DNA from: Candidatus Sordicultor aquaticus | GTDB taxonomy: Bacteria > Atribacterota > Atribacteria > Atribacterales > Caldatribacteriaceae | DNA: 11,445 bases | Direction: 5' to 3' | Assembly (NCBI GenBank): GCA_018056825.1 | Contig: JAGPEW010000009.1 | Span: 1 to 11,445 of the forward strand | In this document: piece by piece, positions 1 through 6,840 of the stretch | Layout of the letters: every line of letters starts with the position of its first letter | Numbering within the stretch: the stretch's first letter is position 1 | Program-made: the position numbers and the translations under genes | The notes under the pieces: generated by a model | The model's input: the letters and a program-made list of their open reading frames with translations, nothing else | Told to the model about the DNA's origin: nothing | The model's database searches: none

Positions 1-251
1 ATTATATTGAATTCCGTTTTCATTGCTGTCTTTTAAGTTTATGTCGTAGACCGTCTATGGTAACCCTGAGCTTTTAGCCCAATGTAATAATGTAATTGGG
101 CTTTTAGGATTTTGAGGCTCATTCAAAAGTAAGATCCCCACAGTGACCTCTGACCTTCCTTGTGATGCATAAATGAGCAATGGCAAAATGAGGTATAGAA
201 TCGAAAGAATTAGGGATAGAGAAAAGATTTTTTGAACAGCTTTCTGAGACC
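1..251. other. Leader region without a convincing gene
   Basis: I see no supportable coding region here. The + strand frames are broken by frequent stops. The only sizeable minus-strand frame starts at a TTG (256-258), has no Shine-Dalgarno sequence, and stops at 55-57. It is hydrophobic in its first half, as expected when a purine-rich + strand is read backwards. The stretch contains one clear inverted repeat (76-102). Any gene ending upstream must stop before the window, or the minus-strand frame is a relic (see findings). Confidence 0.6.
76..105 (+). terminator. Inverted repeat, possible weak terminator
   Basis: The arms AGCCCAAT (76-83) and ATTGGGCT (95-102) are perfect 8-base complements around an 11-base AT-rich loop. 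On the + strand the second arm runs into a short T tract (102-105), then AGGATTTT. The loop is long and the T tract short for an efficient intrinsic terminator. It could end a transcript entering from the left, or act as a protein-binding or processing site. The symmetry is plain; the function is inferred. Confidence 0.3.
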
Positions 252-290
252 TTGACAATTTGTGGTAATTTATCTATGTTATGCTATAAT
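252..290 (+). promoter_or_regulatory. Promoter region of greA-lysS
   Basis: Two overlapping solutions are visible. TTGACA at 252-257 is a perfect -35 with TATGTT at 275-280 as a weak -10 (17-base spacer). Separately, TATAAT at 285-290 is a perfect -10 preceded by TG at 282-283, an extended -10 that needs little from its -35. The perfect -35 and perfect -10 are 27 bases apart and cannot form one standard promoter. Either start site would give a short leader before greA. Confidence 0.65.
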
Positions 291-313
291 TCCTTTCTAA
301 TAAAGTTTTAGTT

Positions 314-318
314 GGAGG
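314..318 (+). promoter_or_regulatory. Shine-Dalgarno of greA (affects start choice)
   Basis: GGAGG lies 4 bases before an in-frame GTG at 323 and 10 bases before an ATG at 329. The 10-base gap equals that of clpC in this window, and ATG is the stronger codon, so I prefer 329. The alternative adds only two residues. Confidence 0.55.
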
Positions 319-328
319 CGTAGTGTTA

Positions 329-826
329 ATGGAAAAGAGAAGAGACGATGGTAAGATTCTCCTTACTAAAGAGGGATATAAAAAGTTAGAAGAAGAGTTA
401 AAATACTTAAAGACAGTAAAAAGGAAAGAAATAGCAGACAGAATAAGCCACGCTCTTTCTTTTGGAGATCTTAGTGAAAATGCTGAATATGAAGAAGCAA
501 AGAATGAACAGGCTTTTGTGGAGGGAAAAATTCTATCTCTGGAAGAAAAGTTGCGAAAGGCAGAAATAGTAGATGATGAAGGAAACAACAGTGGGAAAAT
601 TACTCTGGGTTCACGAGTAGTTTTAGAGAACTTGGATCAAAATAAAAAGGTAGAATATTTTATTGTTGATTCAGTAGAAGCCGATCCTTCAGCTCGGAAA
701 ATTTCTTTTGAATCTCCTTTGGCCCAGGCTCTGGTTAATAAAAAGGAAGGAGAAGAAGTGGAAATAAAAGTGCCTGCTGGAGTGGTACGCTATCGGATAA
801 TAGAGGTAAAAAGGAAGGATGAATAA
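329..826 (+). CDS. greA: Transcript cleavage factor GreA
   Basis: GreA binds in the secondary channel of RNA polymerase and stimulates cleavage of backtracked RNA, rescuing stalled complexes. The 165-residue product has the usual GreA length. The first 80 or so residues form the coiled-coil prong (LTKEGYKKLEEELKYLK near 12-28). The tip motif FGDLSENAEY (45-54) carries the acidic residues D47 and E50 that coordinate the catalytic magnesium. A C-terminal FKBP-like domain follows, with VDSVEADPSARKISFESPLA matching the family pattern. An in-frame GTG at 323 is an alternative start. The gene is first in a likely two-gene operon: lysS begins 6 bases after its stop, as in many Bacillota where greA lies just upstream of lysS. 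Nothing looks degenerate. Confidence 0.95.
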   Translation: MEKRRDDGKILLTKEGYKKLEEELKYLKTVKRKEIADRISHALSFGDLSENAEYEEAKNEQAFVEGKILSLEEKLRKAEIVDDEGNNSGKITLGSRVVLENLDQNKKVEYFIVDSVEADPSARKISFESPLAQALVNKKEGEEVEIKVPAGVVRYRIIEVKRKDE

Positions 827-832
827 AAACTG

Positions 833-2311
833 ATGAATGAAGAAGTAACAAGTTATAGAGAGGATGCTGAATATAAACTAGAAAAGATTCAAGCTTTAAG
901 AAATTTGGGCATAGACCCTTATGACGGTAATTTCCGGAAAACTCATGATATTGAAGAAATAAGAAACCAGTTTGAAGATTTAGTGGATAAAGATGTAGAA
1001 GTTAAAATAGCAGGAAGAATAATGGCGTTGAGGAAACATGGCAAAGCTGTATTTGCCGATTTACAGGATCGAACGGGAAAGATACAAGTTTACTTCCGAA
1101 AAGATAATATAGGAGAAAATAATTTTACCATTCTTCGAGAAATAGAGGTAGGCGATGTAATAGGGGTAGAAGGGAAAGTTTTTCGCACTCATGTTGGAGA
1201 ATTGACTATTTTAGTAGAAAACTTTACTCTTCTTAGTAAATGTTTACACCCTCTTCCGGAAAAATGGCATGGGCTGAAAGAGGTAGAAGTTCGCTATCGT
1301 AAGCGCTATCTAGATTTAATGATGAATCCTAACGTGAGGAAAGTTTTTTACCTTCGCTTTCAACTGGTAAAAGAACTGCGAGATTTTCTGGCCCAGAGAG
1401 GTTTCTGGGAAGTGGAAACTCCTATGATGCAGGCAATCCCAGGAGGGGCCTTAGCTCGCCCTTTTAAAACTTTTCATAATGCTTTAGGAATAGAGCTCTA
1501 TCTTCGTATTGCTCCGGAGCTTTTTCTCAAGCGCTTAATAGTGGGAGGATTAGAAAAGGTTTATGAAATAAATCGTAGCTTTCGTAATGAAGGTATATCT
1601 ACTCGACATAATCCGGAATTTACCATGCTGGAGCTTTACCAGGCTTATGCTGATTATCAAGTAATGATGGAATTGGCTGAAGAGATGTTATCGCAAGTAG
1701 TTAAGAAAATTGTTGGTAGTTACCAAATAGAATATCAATCTATGATTTTAGATTTTACTCCACCTTGGAAGCGCATTAGCTTACCCCAAGCCATCCAAGA
1801 ACTGGTAGGGGTAGACATTGTGGAAGATTCTTTGGAAACTATTAGAGCTAAGACTAAAGAACGAGGAATGAGTTATGAAGATAGTTGGGATAGAGGGAAG
1901 TTTGTTAACGAGTTTTTAGAGCAGTTTGTACAGCCTCTTTTGGTCAATCCTACCTTTGTTTTTGATTATCCAGTAGAGATTTCGCCTTTAGCTAGAGCCA
2001 AAAAAGATAATCCGCAACTAGCGGAGCGTTTTGAACTTTTTATTGGTAAAGAAGAAGTAGGAAATGCCTACAGCGAGCTAAATGACCCTTTTGAACAAAA
2101 AAAGAGATTTGTAGACCAACTCAAAAAGAGGGAAGAAGGGGACTTGGAAGCTCATTTAATTGATGAAGATTATATTGAAGCTCTAGAATATGGTATGCCC
2201 CCCACCGGAGGTTTAGGAATTGGCATTGACCGATTAATGATGCTTATTACCAATTCTTCTTCTATTCGAGAAGTCATTCTTTTTCCTCTTCTTCGCCCTT
2301 CTACTGATTGA
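833..2311 (+). CDS. lysS: Lysyl-tRNA synthetase, class II
   Basis: This cytoplasmic enzyme charges tRNA-Lys with lysine using ATP. The 492-residue length is normal for bacterial class II LysRS. An N-terminal anticodon-binding OB fold covers about 55-150 (VKIAGRIMALRKHGKAVFAD). The class II core follows: motif 1 around RGFWEVETPMM, motif 2 from R251 (RNEGISTRHNPEFTMLE), and motif 3 at 460-467 (GLGIGIDR), ending in the typical ILFPLLRP. It is therefore not the unrelated class I LysRS. The ATG at 833 sits 6 bases after greA, with only a distant GGAAGG (813-818), so translation may be coupled to greA. The stop codon overlaps the -35 hexamer of the ctsR promoter. There is no room for a terminator, so read-through into ctsR is likely. 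Confidence 0.97.
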   Translation: MNEEVTSYREDAEYKLEKIQALRNLGIDPYDGNFRKTHDIEEIRNQFEDLVDKDVEVKIAGRIMALRKHGKAVFADLQDRTGKIQVYFRKDNIGENNFTILREIEVGDVIGVEGKVFRTHVGELTILVENFTLLSKCLHPLPEKWHGLKEVEVRYRKRYLDLMMNPNVRKVFYLRFQLVKELRDFLAQRGFWEVETPMMQAIPGGALARPFKTFHNALGIELYLRIAPELFLKRLIVGGLEKVYEINRSFRNEGISTRHNPEFTMLELYQAYADYQVMMELAEEMLSQVVKKIVGSYQIEYQSMILDFTPPWKRISLPQAIQELVGVDIVEDSLETIRAKTKERGMSYEDSWDRGKFVNEFLEQFVQPLLVNPTFVFDYPVEISPLARAKKDNPQLAERFELFIGKEEVGNAYSELNDPFEQKKRFVDQLKKREEGDLEAHLIDEDYIEALEYGMPPTGGLGIGIDRLMMLITNSSSIREVILFPLLRPSTD

Positions 2312-2335
2312 CAAATAAGTAATTTGGCATATAAT
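2308..2335 (+). promoter_or_regulatory. Sigma-A-type promoter of the ctsR operon
   Basis: TTGACA (2308-2313) and TATAAT (2330-2335) are both perfect consensus hexamers separated by 16 bases. The -35 overlaps the lysS TGA (2309-2311). The predicted transcription start falls near 2342-2343, immediately before the CtsR-type repeat. Such a strong promoter is typical of an operon held off by a repressor. Confidence 0.85.
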
Positions 2336-2343
2336 ATAGTAAA

Positions 2344-2360
2344 GGTCAATAATAGTCAAG
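2344..2360 (+). promoter_or_regulatory. CtsR operator (heptad direct repeat)
   Basis: GGTCAATAATAGTCAAG matches the known CtsR box, (A/G)GTCAAA-NAN-(A/G)GTCAAA, with only the last base of each heptad different. It lies at the predicted transcription start and abuts the Shine-Dalgarno GGGAGGAGG (2360-2368), 8 bases before the ctsR ATG. Bound repressor would block open-complex formation or promoter escape. I saw no second copy elsewhere in the window. Confidence 0.85.
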
Positions 2361-2376
2361 GGAGGAGGCGAAAAAA

Positions 2377-2859
2377 ATGTACTCCCTATGCGATGATATT
2401 GAACAATATATTATTAAGCTTATAGAAGGTTCCCCAGATCAAATGATAACCATTCAAAGGGGAAGGTTGGCTAGTGAATTTGATTGTGCTCCTTCTCAAA
2501 TTAACTACGTTTTAGCCACTCGCTTCAATGTATTTCGAGGTTTTATAGTAGAAAGTCGACGAGGGGGTAGCGGTTATGTTAGGATTAGAAGAGTGCCTAT
2601 TGACCGTTTAGAGCCCGTAGTTGTCTACTTAGATGATAACGAGGAATATTTGAAAGAGAGCGATGTAGAAGATTTAGTAAATTGGTTGGAAAGAGAAGAT
2701 TTCATTACTCCTCGCGAGGGAGCTCTTATTCGGGCAGCCACTATAGATGCTTTAAATAAAGTAACAGGCTTAGATTTTTCCTCGGTGGCAGACAGGAATA
2801 GGTTGCGCTCTCGAATCTTTAAAGAAATCCTTTTACAAGTTTTGAGATGGGTGGAATAG
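2377..2859 (+). CDS. ctsR: Heat-shock transcriptional repressor CtsR
   Basis: CtsR is a dimeric winged-helix repressor of clp genes that releases DNA on heat or proteotoxic stress. The 160-residue product matches the family length. The N-terminal DNA-binding domain (about 1-75) includes the helix-turn-helix around ASEFDCAPSQINYVLATRF (32-50) and the wing VESRRGGSGYVRI (58-70). In characterised CtsR the glycine-rich wing is the thermosensing element and an Arg just before it is a McsB phosphorylation target. Here that Arg is kept (R62), but one wing glycine is serine (S65). A C-terminal helical dimerisation domain covers about 80-160. It is the first gene of its operon, with a strong ribosome site. 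The mcsA ATG directly follows its TAG. The operator upstream implies autorepression. Confidence 0.95.
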   Translation: MYSLCDDIEQYIIKLIEGSPDQMITIQRGRLASEFDCAPSQINYVLATRFNVFRGFIVESRRGGSGYVRIRRVPIDRLEPVVVYLDDNEEYLKESDVEDLVNWLEREDFITPREGALIRAATIDALNKVTGLDFSSVADRNRLRSRIFKEILLQVLRWVE

Positions 2860-3351
2860 ATGAAATGTGATATCTGTGGTCTTAGGGAAGCTAAGGTAGT
2901 AGTTTATTTTATAGGGGGGGAAGGGGAGGTTAAGAATAAGCTTTTTCTTTGCCCTTCCTGTTCTCAAAAAGTTTCTATTTCCCGAGTGATTAGTTCTAAT
3001 ACTCCAGAAGAAAATTCATCTTTGACTAGAATCTTTCCCTTGGAAGAAAAGGAAGGGGAGCAGTGTTCTTTTTGTCAATGGAAATGGGAGGATTTCTTAA
3101 AAATGGGGATGGTGGGTTGTCCCCATTGTTACGATTTTTATTCCGAGGAGATAAAAAGTTGGTTATTGCAAAACCAAGAAGGGGTTTACCATAGAGGCAA
3201 AGTTCCTCTTCATTGGTGGAAGCGAAGAAAAATACAGAATACTATTTCCCGTCTCACTCGAGATTTGCAAAATGCTATAGAAAAAGAAAACTATGAAAAA
3301 GCAGGGCATTTGAAAAAGGTGATGGAGAAGCTTCGTTCTCGTTTAAAATGA
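2860..3351 (+). CDS. mcsA: McsA, zinc-finger activator of McsB
   Basis: McsA binds zinc, partners McsB and modulates CtsR and ClpC. The 163-residue product has four CxxC pairs in the family arrangement: C3/C6 and C31/C34 in the first half, C69/C72 and C87/C90 in the second. The latter two flank the conserved EDFLKMGMVGCPHCYDFY-type segment. A UvrB/UvrC-like (UVR) motif ends the protein, at about 133-161 (NAIEKENYEKAGHLKKVMEKL). The segment VYHRGKVP matches the HxGKxP element of known McsA. The start immediately follows the ctsR stop without a clear ribosome site, so translation is probably coupled. The last codon overlaps mcsB by four bases (ATGA). All zinc ligands are present, in contrast to the decayed catalytic motifs of the next gene. 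Confidence 0.93.
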   Translation: MKCDICGLREAKVVVYFIGGEGEVKNKLFLCPSCSQKVSISRVISSNTPEENSSLTRIFPLEEKEGEQCSFCQWKWEDFLKMGMVGCPHCYDFYSEEIKSWLLQNQEGVYHRGKVPLHWWKRRKIQNTISRLTRDLQNAIEKENYEKAGHLKKVMEKLRSRLK

Positions 3352-4379
3352 GCTTTATCCTCAGCAAGCGTTTATCTCTGAACCGAAAAGATAAATTCCT
3401 TGACGGATTTAATAGAGTTGCTTTAATTTTGTCTCGAAATTTTGCTGATACTCCCTTCCCTTCTTCTATCTATTTTTCTCCTCTTTGGGAAGAGGAAGTA
3501 AAAAAGAGAGTTAAGAAAATTTATTATTCTTTAACTCGATGGGGGTTTTCTTGGCTAGAATTAAGTCCTCACTCTCAGGAAATCAAATCCCTAAGTTGGT
3601 TTTTACCTCAATTACCGTATGATTATTCGGGGAAGGTTTTGATTCATAAGGGTAATTTAGGAGTTCTCATTAATTATCAAGACCATTTATCTTTGTTTGT
3701 AGAAGGTGAACATCACAATTTAGAATCTTATTGGAAGAAATTGAGTAAATGGGATGATTTTTGGGAGAGTCACCTCCCGTATGCCTATAGTGAGCAATGG
3801 GGATATCTTACCTCTTCTCCTTCCCGTTTAGGGACCGGCATCAAAATCTATATGAGGATGCATTTACCTGCTCTCTCCTTTTTGTACGGGGAAAGAAAGG
3901 TTTTTCAATGGTTTAAAGACAGTGATAAATTTTTAGTAGAGGTCTATGGCGAAAGTGAACAAATTTTATCCCATCTTTTTGTGATTTCTAATCTTTTTAC
4001 TTTAGGAGTAAAAGAAAGAGAAGTTTTGAAAACTATGCAAGATTTTGGGAAAGGAATTTGGGAATGGGAGAAACAAGCTCGGGCGTCTTTGGTGAAATTT
4101 CCCTCTCGTCGAGATATTTTCTGGCAAATGGTAGAGAATTTATATAAAGAACTAATAGAAGAAAACCTAGAAAAAGATGAAAAAAAGATTTTAGATTTCA
4201 TTTCTTTTTGGCTTTTAGCTCGGGAGGAGGGAATATTGCCTGAGAGTAGGGGTTTTCAATTTGTGAAGACTAATAATTTATGGAATAAGGTAATAAACCG
4301 GGGGTTATTAAGAGGGCAAGGTATGAAAATACTGGATTTTTTAGGAATAGATTTAGGGAGGATATTTAACGATGTTTGA
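3348..4379 (+). CDS. mcsB: McsB homologue, apparently inactive protein-arginine kinase
   Basis: Position between mcsA and clpC, length (343 residues; about 363 in Bacillus subtilis) and patches such as SRNF (29-32), YLTS.P..LGTG (153-164), MHLPAL (171-176) and YGE (200-202) identify a McsB/phosphagen-kinase fold. McsB phosphorylates arginines in CtsR and other proteins, marking them for ClpC. Compared from memory with B. subtilis McsB, the functional residues are gone. The SSRIRLARN motif reads RVALILSRN (23-31), losing two ATP-binding arginines. NEEDHIR reads NYQDHLS (109-115), losing the acidic and Arg residues. LTSCP reads LTSSP, so the conserved Cys is S157. The Arg of GTG-LR is K166, the Arg of RGIYGE is V197, and the C-terminal RDIRRA phosphoarginine-binding motif is absent. 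The frame is intact with tight overlaps to both neighbours (8 bases into clpC), so it is a maintained gene, probably a pseudokinase or adaptor. Confidence 0.85.
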   Translation: MSFILSKRLSLNRKDKFLDGFNRVALILSRNFADTPFPSSIYFSPLWEEEVKKRVKKIYYSLTRWGFSWLELSPHSQEIKSLSWFLPQLPYDYSGKVLIHKGNLGVLINYQDHLSLFVEGEHHNLESYWKKLSKWDDFWESHLPYAYSEQWGYLTSSPSRLGTGIKIYMRMHLPALSFLYGERKVFQWFKDSDKFLVEVYGESEQILSHLFVISNLFTLGVKEREVLKTMQDFGKGIWEWEKQARASLVKFPSRRDIFWQMVENLYKELIEENLEKDEKKILDFISFWLLAREEGILPESRGFQFVKTNNLWNKVINRGLLRGQGMKILDFLGIDLGRIFNDV

Positions 4380-6834
4380 GAGATATACGGAAAGAGCTAG
4401 AAAGGTGATTATCTTAGCTCAAGATGAGGCTGTGCGTCTCAAGCATAATCATATTGGGACAGAACACTTGCTTTTAGGTTTACTGCGGGAACGAGAAGGA
4501 GTTGCGGCTAAGATATTGGATAGCTTTGATATAACTATGGATTTAGTTCGAGCAGAGTTGGAAAATTTTGTGGACCAAAGAGAGTATCAAAGTTCTCGGG
4601 AAGTAGCTTTTACTCCTCGCGCTAAAAGAGTTTTAGAGCTAGCTCTGGATGAGACTCGCCGCTTAGGTCATAATTATGTAGGCACAGAGCATATTCTTTT
4701 AGGTATTCTCCGGGAAGGAGAAGGAGTGGGAGCACAAATTTTACAGCGGCTGGGTTTAGATTTAGAAACAGTTAGAGCTAAACTTTATGAAATTTTAAAT
4801 GAAAATCCCGAAGAAGGAGGGTTACCCGAGATTAATGGCCCTTCTCGGGAAAGCCATACTCCAGTGCTCGATGAGTTCAGCAGGGATTTAACTCAGTTAG
4901 CTGCCGAGAACAAATTAGATCCGGTTATTGGTCGGGAAAAAGAAATCGAGCGAGTAGTGCAGATTCTGAGCCGTCGCACTAAAAATAATCCTGTTCTTTT
5001 AGGCGAGCCAGGAGTAGGTAAGACTGCCATCGTTGAAGGTTTGGCGCAAAAAATAATAAAAGGAGATATTCCAGAAACTTTAAAGGGTAAAAGAGTAGTA
5101 AGCTTAGACTTGGCTGCTATAGTAGCTGGTACCAAATATCGAGGAGAATTTGAAAAACGACTGAAAAAGATTGTTTCAGAAATTGTACAAAGTAAAGAAG
5201 TGATTCTGTTTATTGATGAAATTCATACCTTGGTGGGAGCAGGGGCAGCAGAAGGGGCAATCGATGCTGCTAATATTTTAAAGCCTGCTTTAGCTCGAGG
5301 TGAATTGCAGACCATAGGCGCTACTACCATTATGGAATATCGTAAATATATAGAAAAAGATTCTGCTTTAGAGAGAAGGTTTCAGCCCGTTTATGTGGAT
5401 GAACCATCAGCAGAAGTAAGTGTGGAAATATTGCGAGGGCTCAAAGGACGCTACGAGGAACACCATCGGGTCAAGATAACTGATGAGGCAGTAGAAGCAG
5501 CGGTTAAGCTTTCTCAGCGATATATTGCTGACCGTTATCTTCCAGACAAAGCTATCGATGTTATGGATGAAGCTTCTAGCCGAGTTAAGCTTCAAGCTAC
5601 AGTTTTACCTGAGAGCTTGAAGGAGTTAGAAAAGGAAGCAGAGGAGATTAAAAAACAAAAAGAGAAAGCGGTTAAAAACCAGGATTTTGAAGAGGCAGCG
5701 CATTACCGGGATGAGGAAGAGAAGCTAAAAAAGACGTATCGGGATAAAAAAGAGAATTGGTTGAAAGAAGTGGATAATTCTCGGCCTTTGGTAGAAGAAG
5801 AGGACATTGCTAACGTAGTTTCTGTCTGGACTGGTATTCCAGTTTCTCGTTTAGATACTGAGGAAAAAGAAAAGTTAGTCAATATGGAAAAGGAAATCCA
5901 CCAGCGTATAGTAGGACAGGAAGAAGCGGTGGAGGCAGTATGTCGAGCTATTCGGCGCTCTCGAGCTGGTCTAAAAGACCCCAACCGTCCTATTAGTTCT
6001 TTTATATTTCTTGGTCCTTCGGGAGTGGGTAAAACCGAATTGGCTAAAGTTTTGGCTGAGTTTCTCTTCGGTAAAGAAGATAACCTCATCAGTTTAGATA
6101 TGTCAGAATATATGGAAAAATTTACTGTGTCTCGTTTAATTGGTTCTCCTCCGGGATATGTAGGATATGAGGAAGGAGGACAATTAACCGAAAAGGTAAG
6201 AAGAAAACCTTATTCGGTAGTTCTTTTTGATGAGATAGAGAAAGCTCATCCCGATGTTTTTAATATTTTGTTGCAGATTATGGAAGAGGGTCGTTTAACT
6301 GATGCTCAAGGGAGAATGATAGACTTTAAAAATACTATTATCATCATGACTTCTAACCTGGGGGCCCGTCTCATTTCTTCTCAATCCGGTATTGGTTTTA
6401 GTGGTAGAATAGAAAAAGAGGTTATGTCTTATCAAGATATCAAGCAAAAAGTTATCGAAGAGGTAAAGAAAGTCTTTACTCCGGAGTTTTTAAACCGGGT
6501 GGATGAGATTATCGTGTTCCGACCTCTCAATCAGAAAGAAATTGAGGCTATAGTGGACCTGATGATGAAAGAAACTCGAGAACGCTTGAGAGAACATAAA
6601 ATGGAAATAGACCTAACTCCTGAAGCTCGTTCTCTTATTGCTCAAGAAGGATATGATCCTAATTTTGGGGCTCGACCTCTGCGCCGAGCTATTCAAAGCT
6701 TGATAGAAGATCCTCTTTCGGATCTTATGCTCAAAGGTGTATTTAAAGAAGAAGATAGGATTTTGGTAGGGGTAGAGGAAGGAAAGATAAATTTCACCAA
6801 GTTACTTCCTCTGGAGCTTTCTTTGAAAAGCTAA
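4372..6834 (+). CDS. clpC: ClpC, AAA+ unfoldase of ClpCP protease
   Basis: This Hsp100 hexamer unfolds proteins and passes them to ClpP. The 820 residues follow the standard plan. Two Clp N-repeats cover about 1-140 (each with the GTEHLLLG/GTEHILLG signature). The first AAA+ module has Walker A GEPGVGKT (211-218) and Walker B ILFIDE (278-283). A middle coiled coil with a UVR-like segment (NQDFEEAAHYRDEEEKL, 436-452) marks it as ClpC rather than ClpA. The second AAA+ module has Walker A GPSGVGKT (548-555) and Walker B VVLFDE (616-621). A ClpP-docking loop SGIGF ends at residues 674-676, so a partner ClpP is expected elsewhere. The ATG at 4372 overlaps the mcsB end by 8 bases and has GGGAGG (4356-4361) 10 bases upstream. 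All ATPase motifs are intact. Confidence 0.97.
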   Translation: MFERYTERARKVIILAQDEAVRLKHNHIGTEHLLLGLLREREGVAAKILDSFDITMDLVRAELENFVDQREYQSSREVAFTPRAKRVLELALDETRRLGHNYVGTEHILLGILREGEGVGAQILQRLGLDLETVRAKLYEILNENPEEGGLPEINGPSRESHTPVLDEFSRDLTQLAAENKLDPVIGREKEIERVVQILSRRTKNNPVLLGEPGVGKTAIVEGLAQKIIKGDIPETLKGKRVVSLDLAAIVAGTKYRGEFEKRLKKIVSEIVQSKEVILFIDEIHTLVGAGAAEGAIDAANILKPALARGELQTIGATTIMEYRKYIEKDSALERRFQPVYVDEPSAEVSVEILRGLKGRYEEHHRVKITDEAVEAAVKLSQRYIADRYLPDKAIDVMDEASSRVKLQATVLPESLKELEKEAEEIKKQKEKAVKNQDFEEAAHYRDEEEKLKKTYRDKKENWLKEVDNSRPLVEEEDIANVVSVWTGIPVSRLDTEEKEKLVNMEKEIHQRIVGQEEAVEAVCRAIRRSRAGLKDPNRPISSFIFLGPSGVGKTELAKVLAEFLFGKEDNLISLDMSEYMEKFTVSRLIGSPPGYVGYEEGGQLTEKVRRKPYSVVLFDEIEKAHPDVFNILLQIMEEGRLTDAQGRMIDFKNTIIIMTSNLGARLISSQSGIGFSGRIEKEVMSYQDIKQKVIEEVKKVFTPEFLNRVDEIIVFRPLNQKEIEAIVDLMMKETRERLREHKMEIDLTPEARSLIAQEGYDPNFGARPLRRAIQSLIEDPLSDLMLKGVFKEEDRILVGVEEGKINFTKLLPLELSLKS

Positions 6835-6840
6835 AATAAC

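Noticed and set aside
173..235. Small + strand ORF of 20 codons (MSNGKMRYRIERI...)
   Set aside because: No Shine-Dalgarno, directly preceded by an in-frame stop, and upstream of the promoter elements.
274..588. Minus-strand frame of about 100 codons over greA
   Set aside because: It lies opposite the well-conserved greA frame and gives Ser/Phe-rich low-complexity sequence typical of the reverse of Lys/Glu-rich coding DNA.
3944..4201. Minus-strand frame inside mcsB
   Set aside because: It is antisense to a gene with clear family segments and gives Ser/Phe/Lys-rich sequence with no recognisable motif.
5467..5480. Single GGTCAAG heptad inside clpC as a second CtsR site
   Set aside because: Only one heptad is present. 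CtsR needs the paired direct repeat, and no promoter is near.
4893..6089. Three minus-strand frames inside clpC
   Set aside because: The + strand encodes intact Walker motifs throughout; these are reverse-frame shadows.
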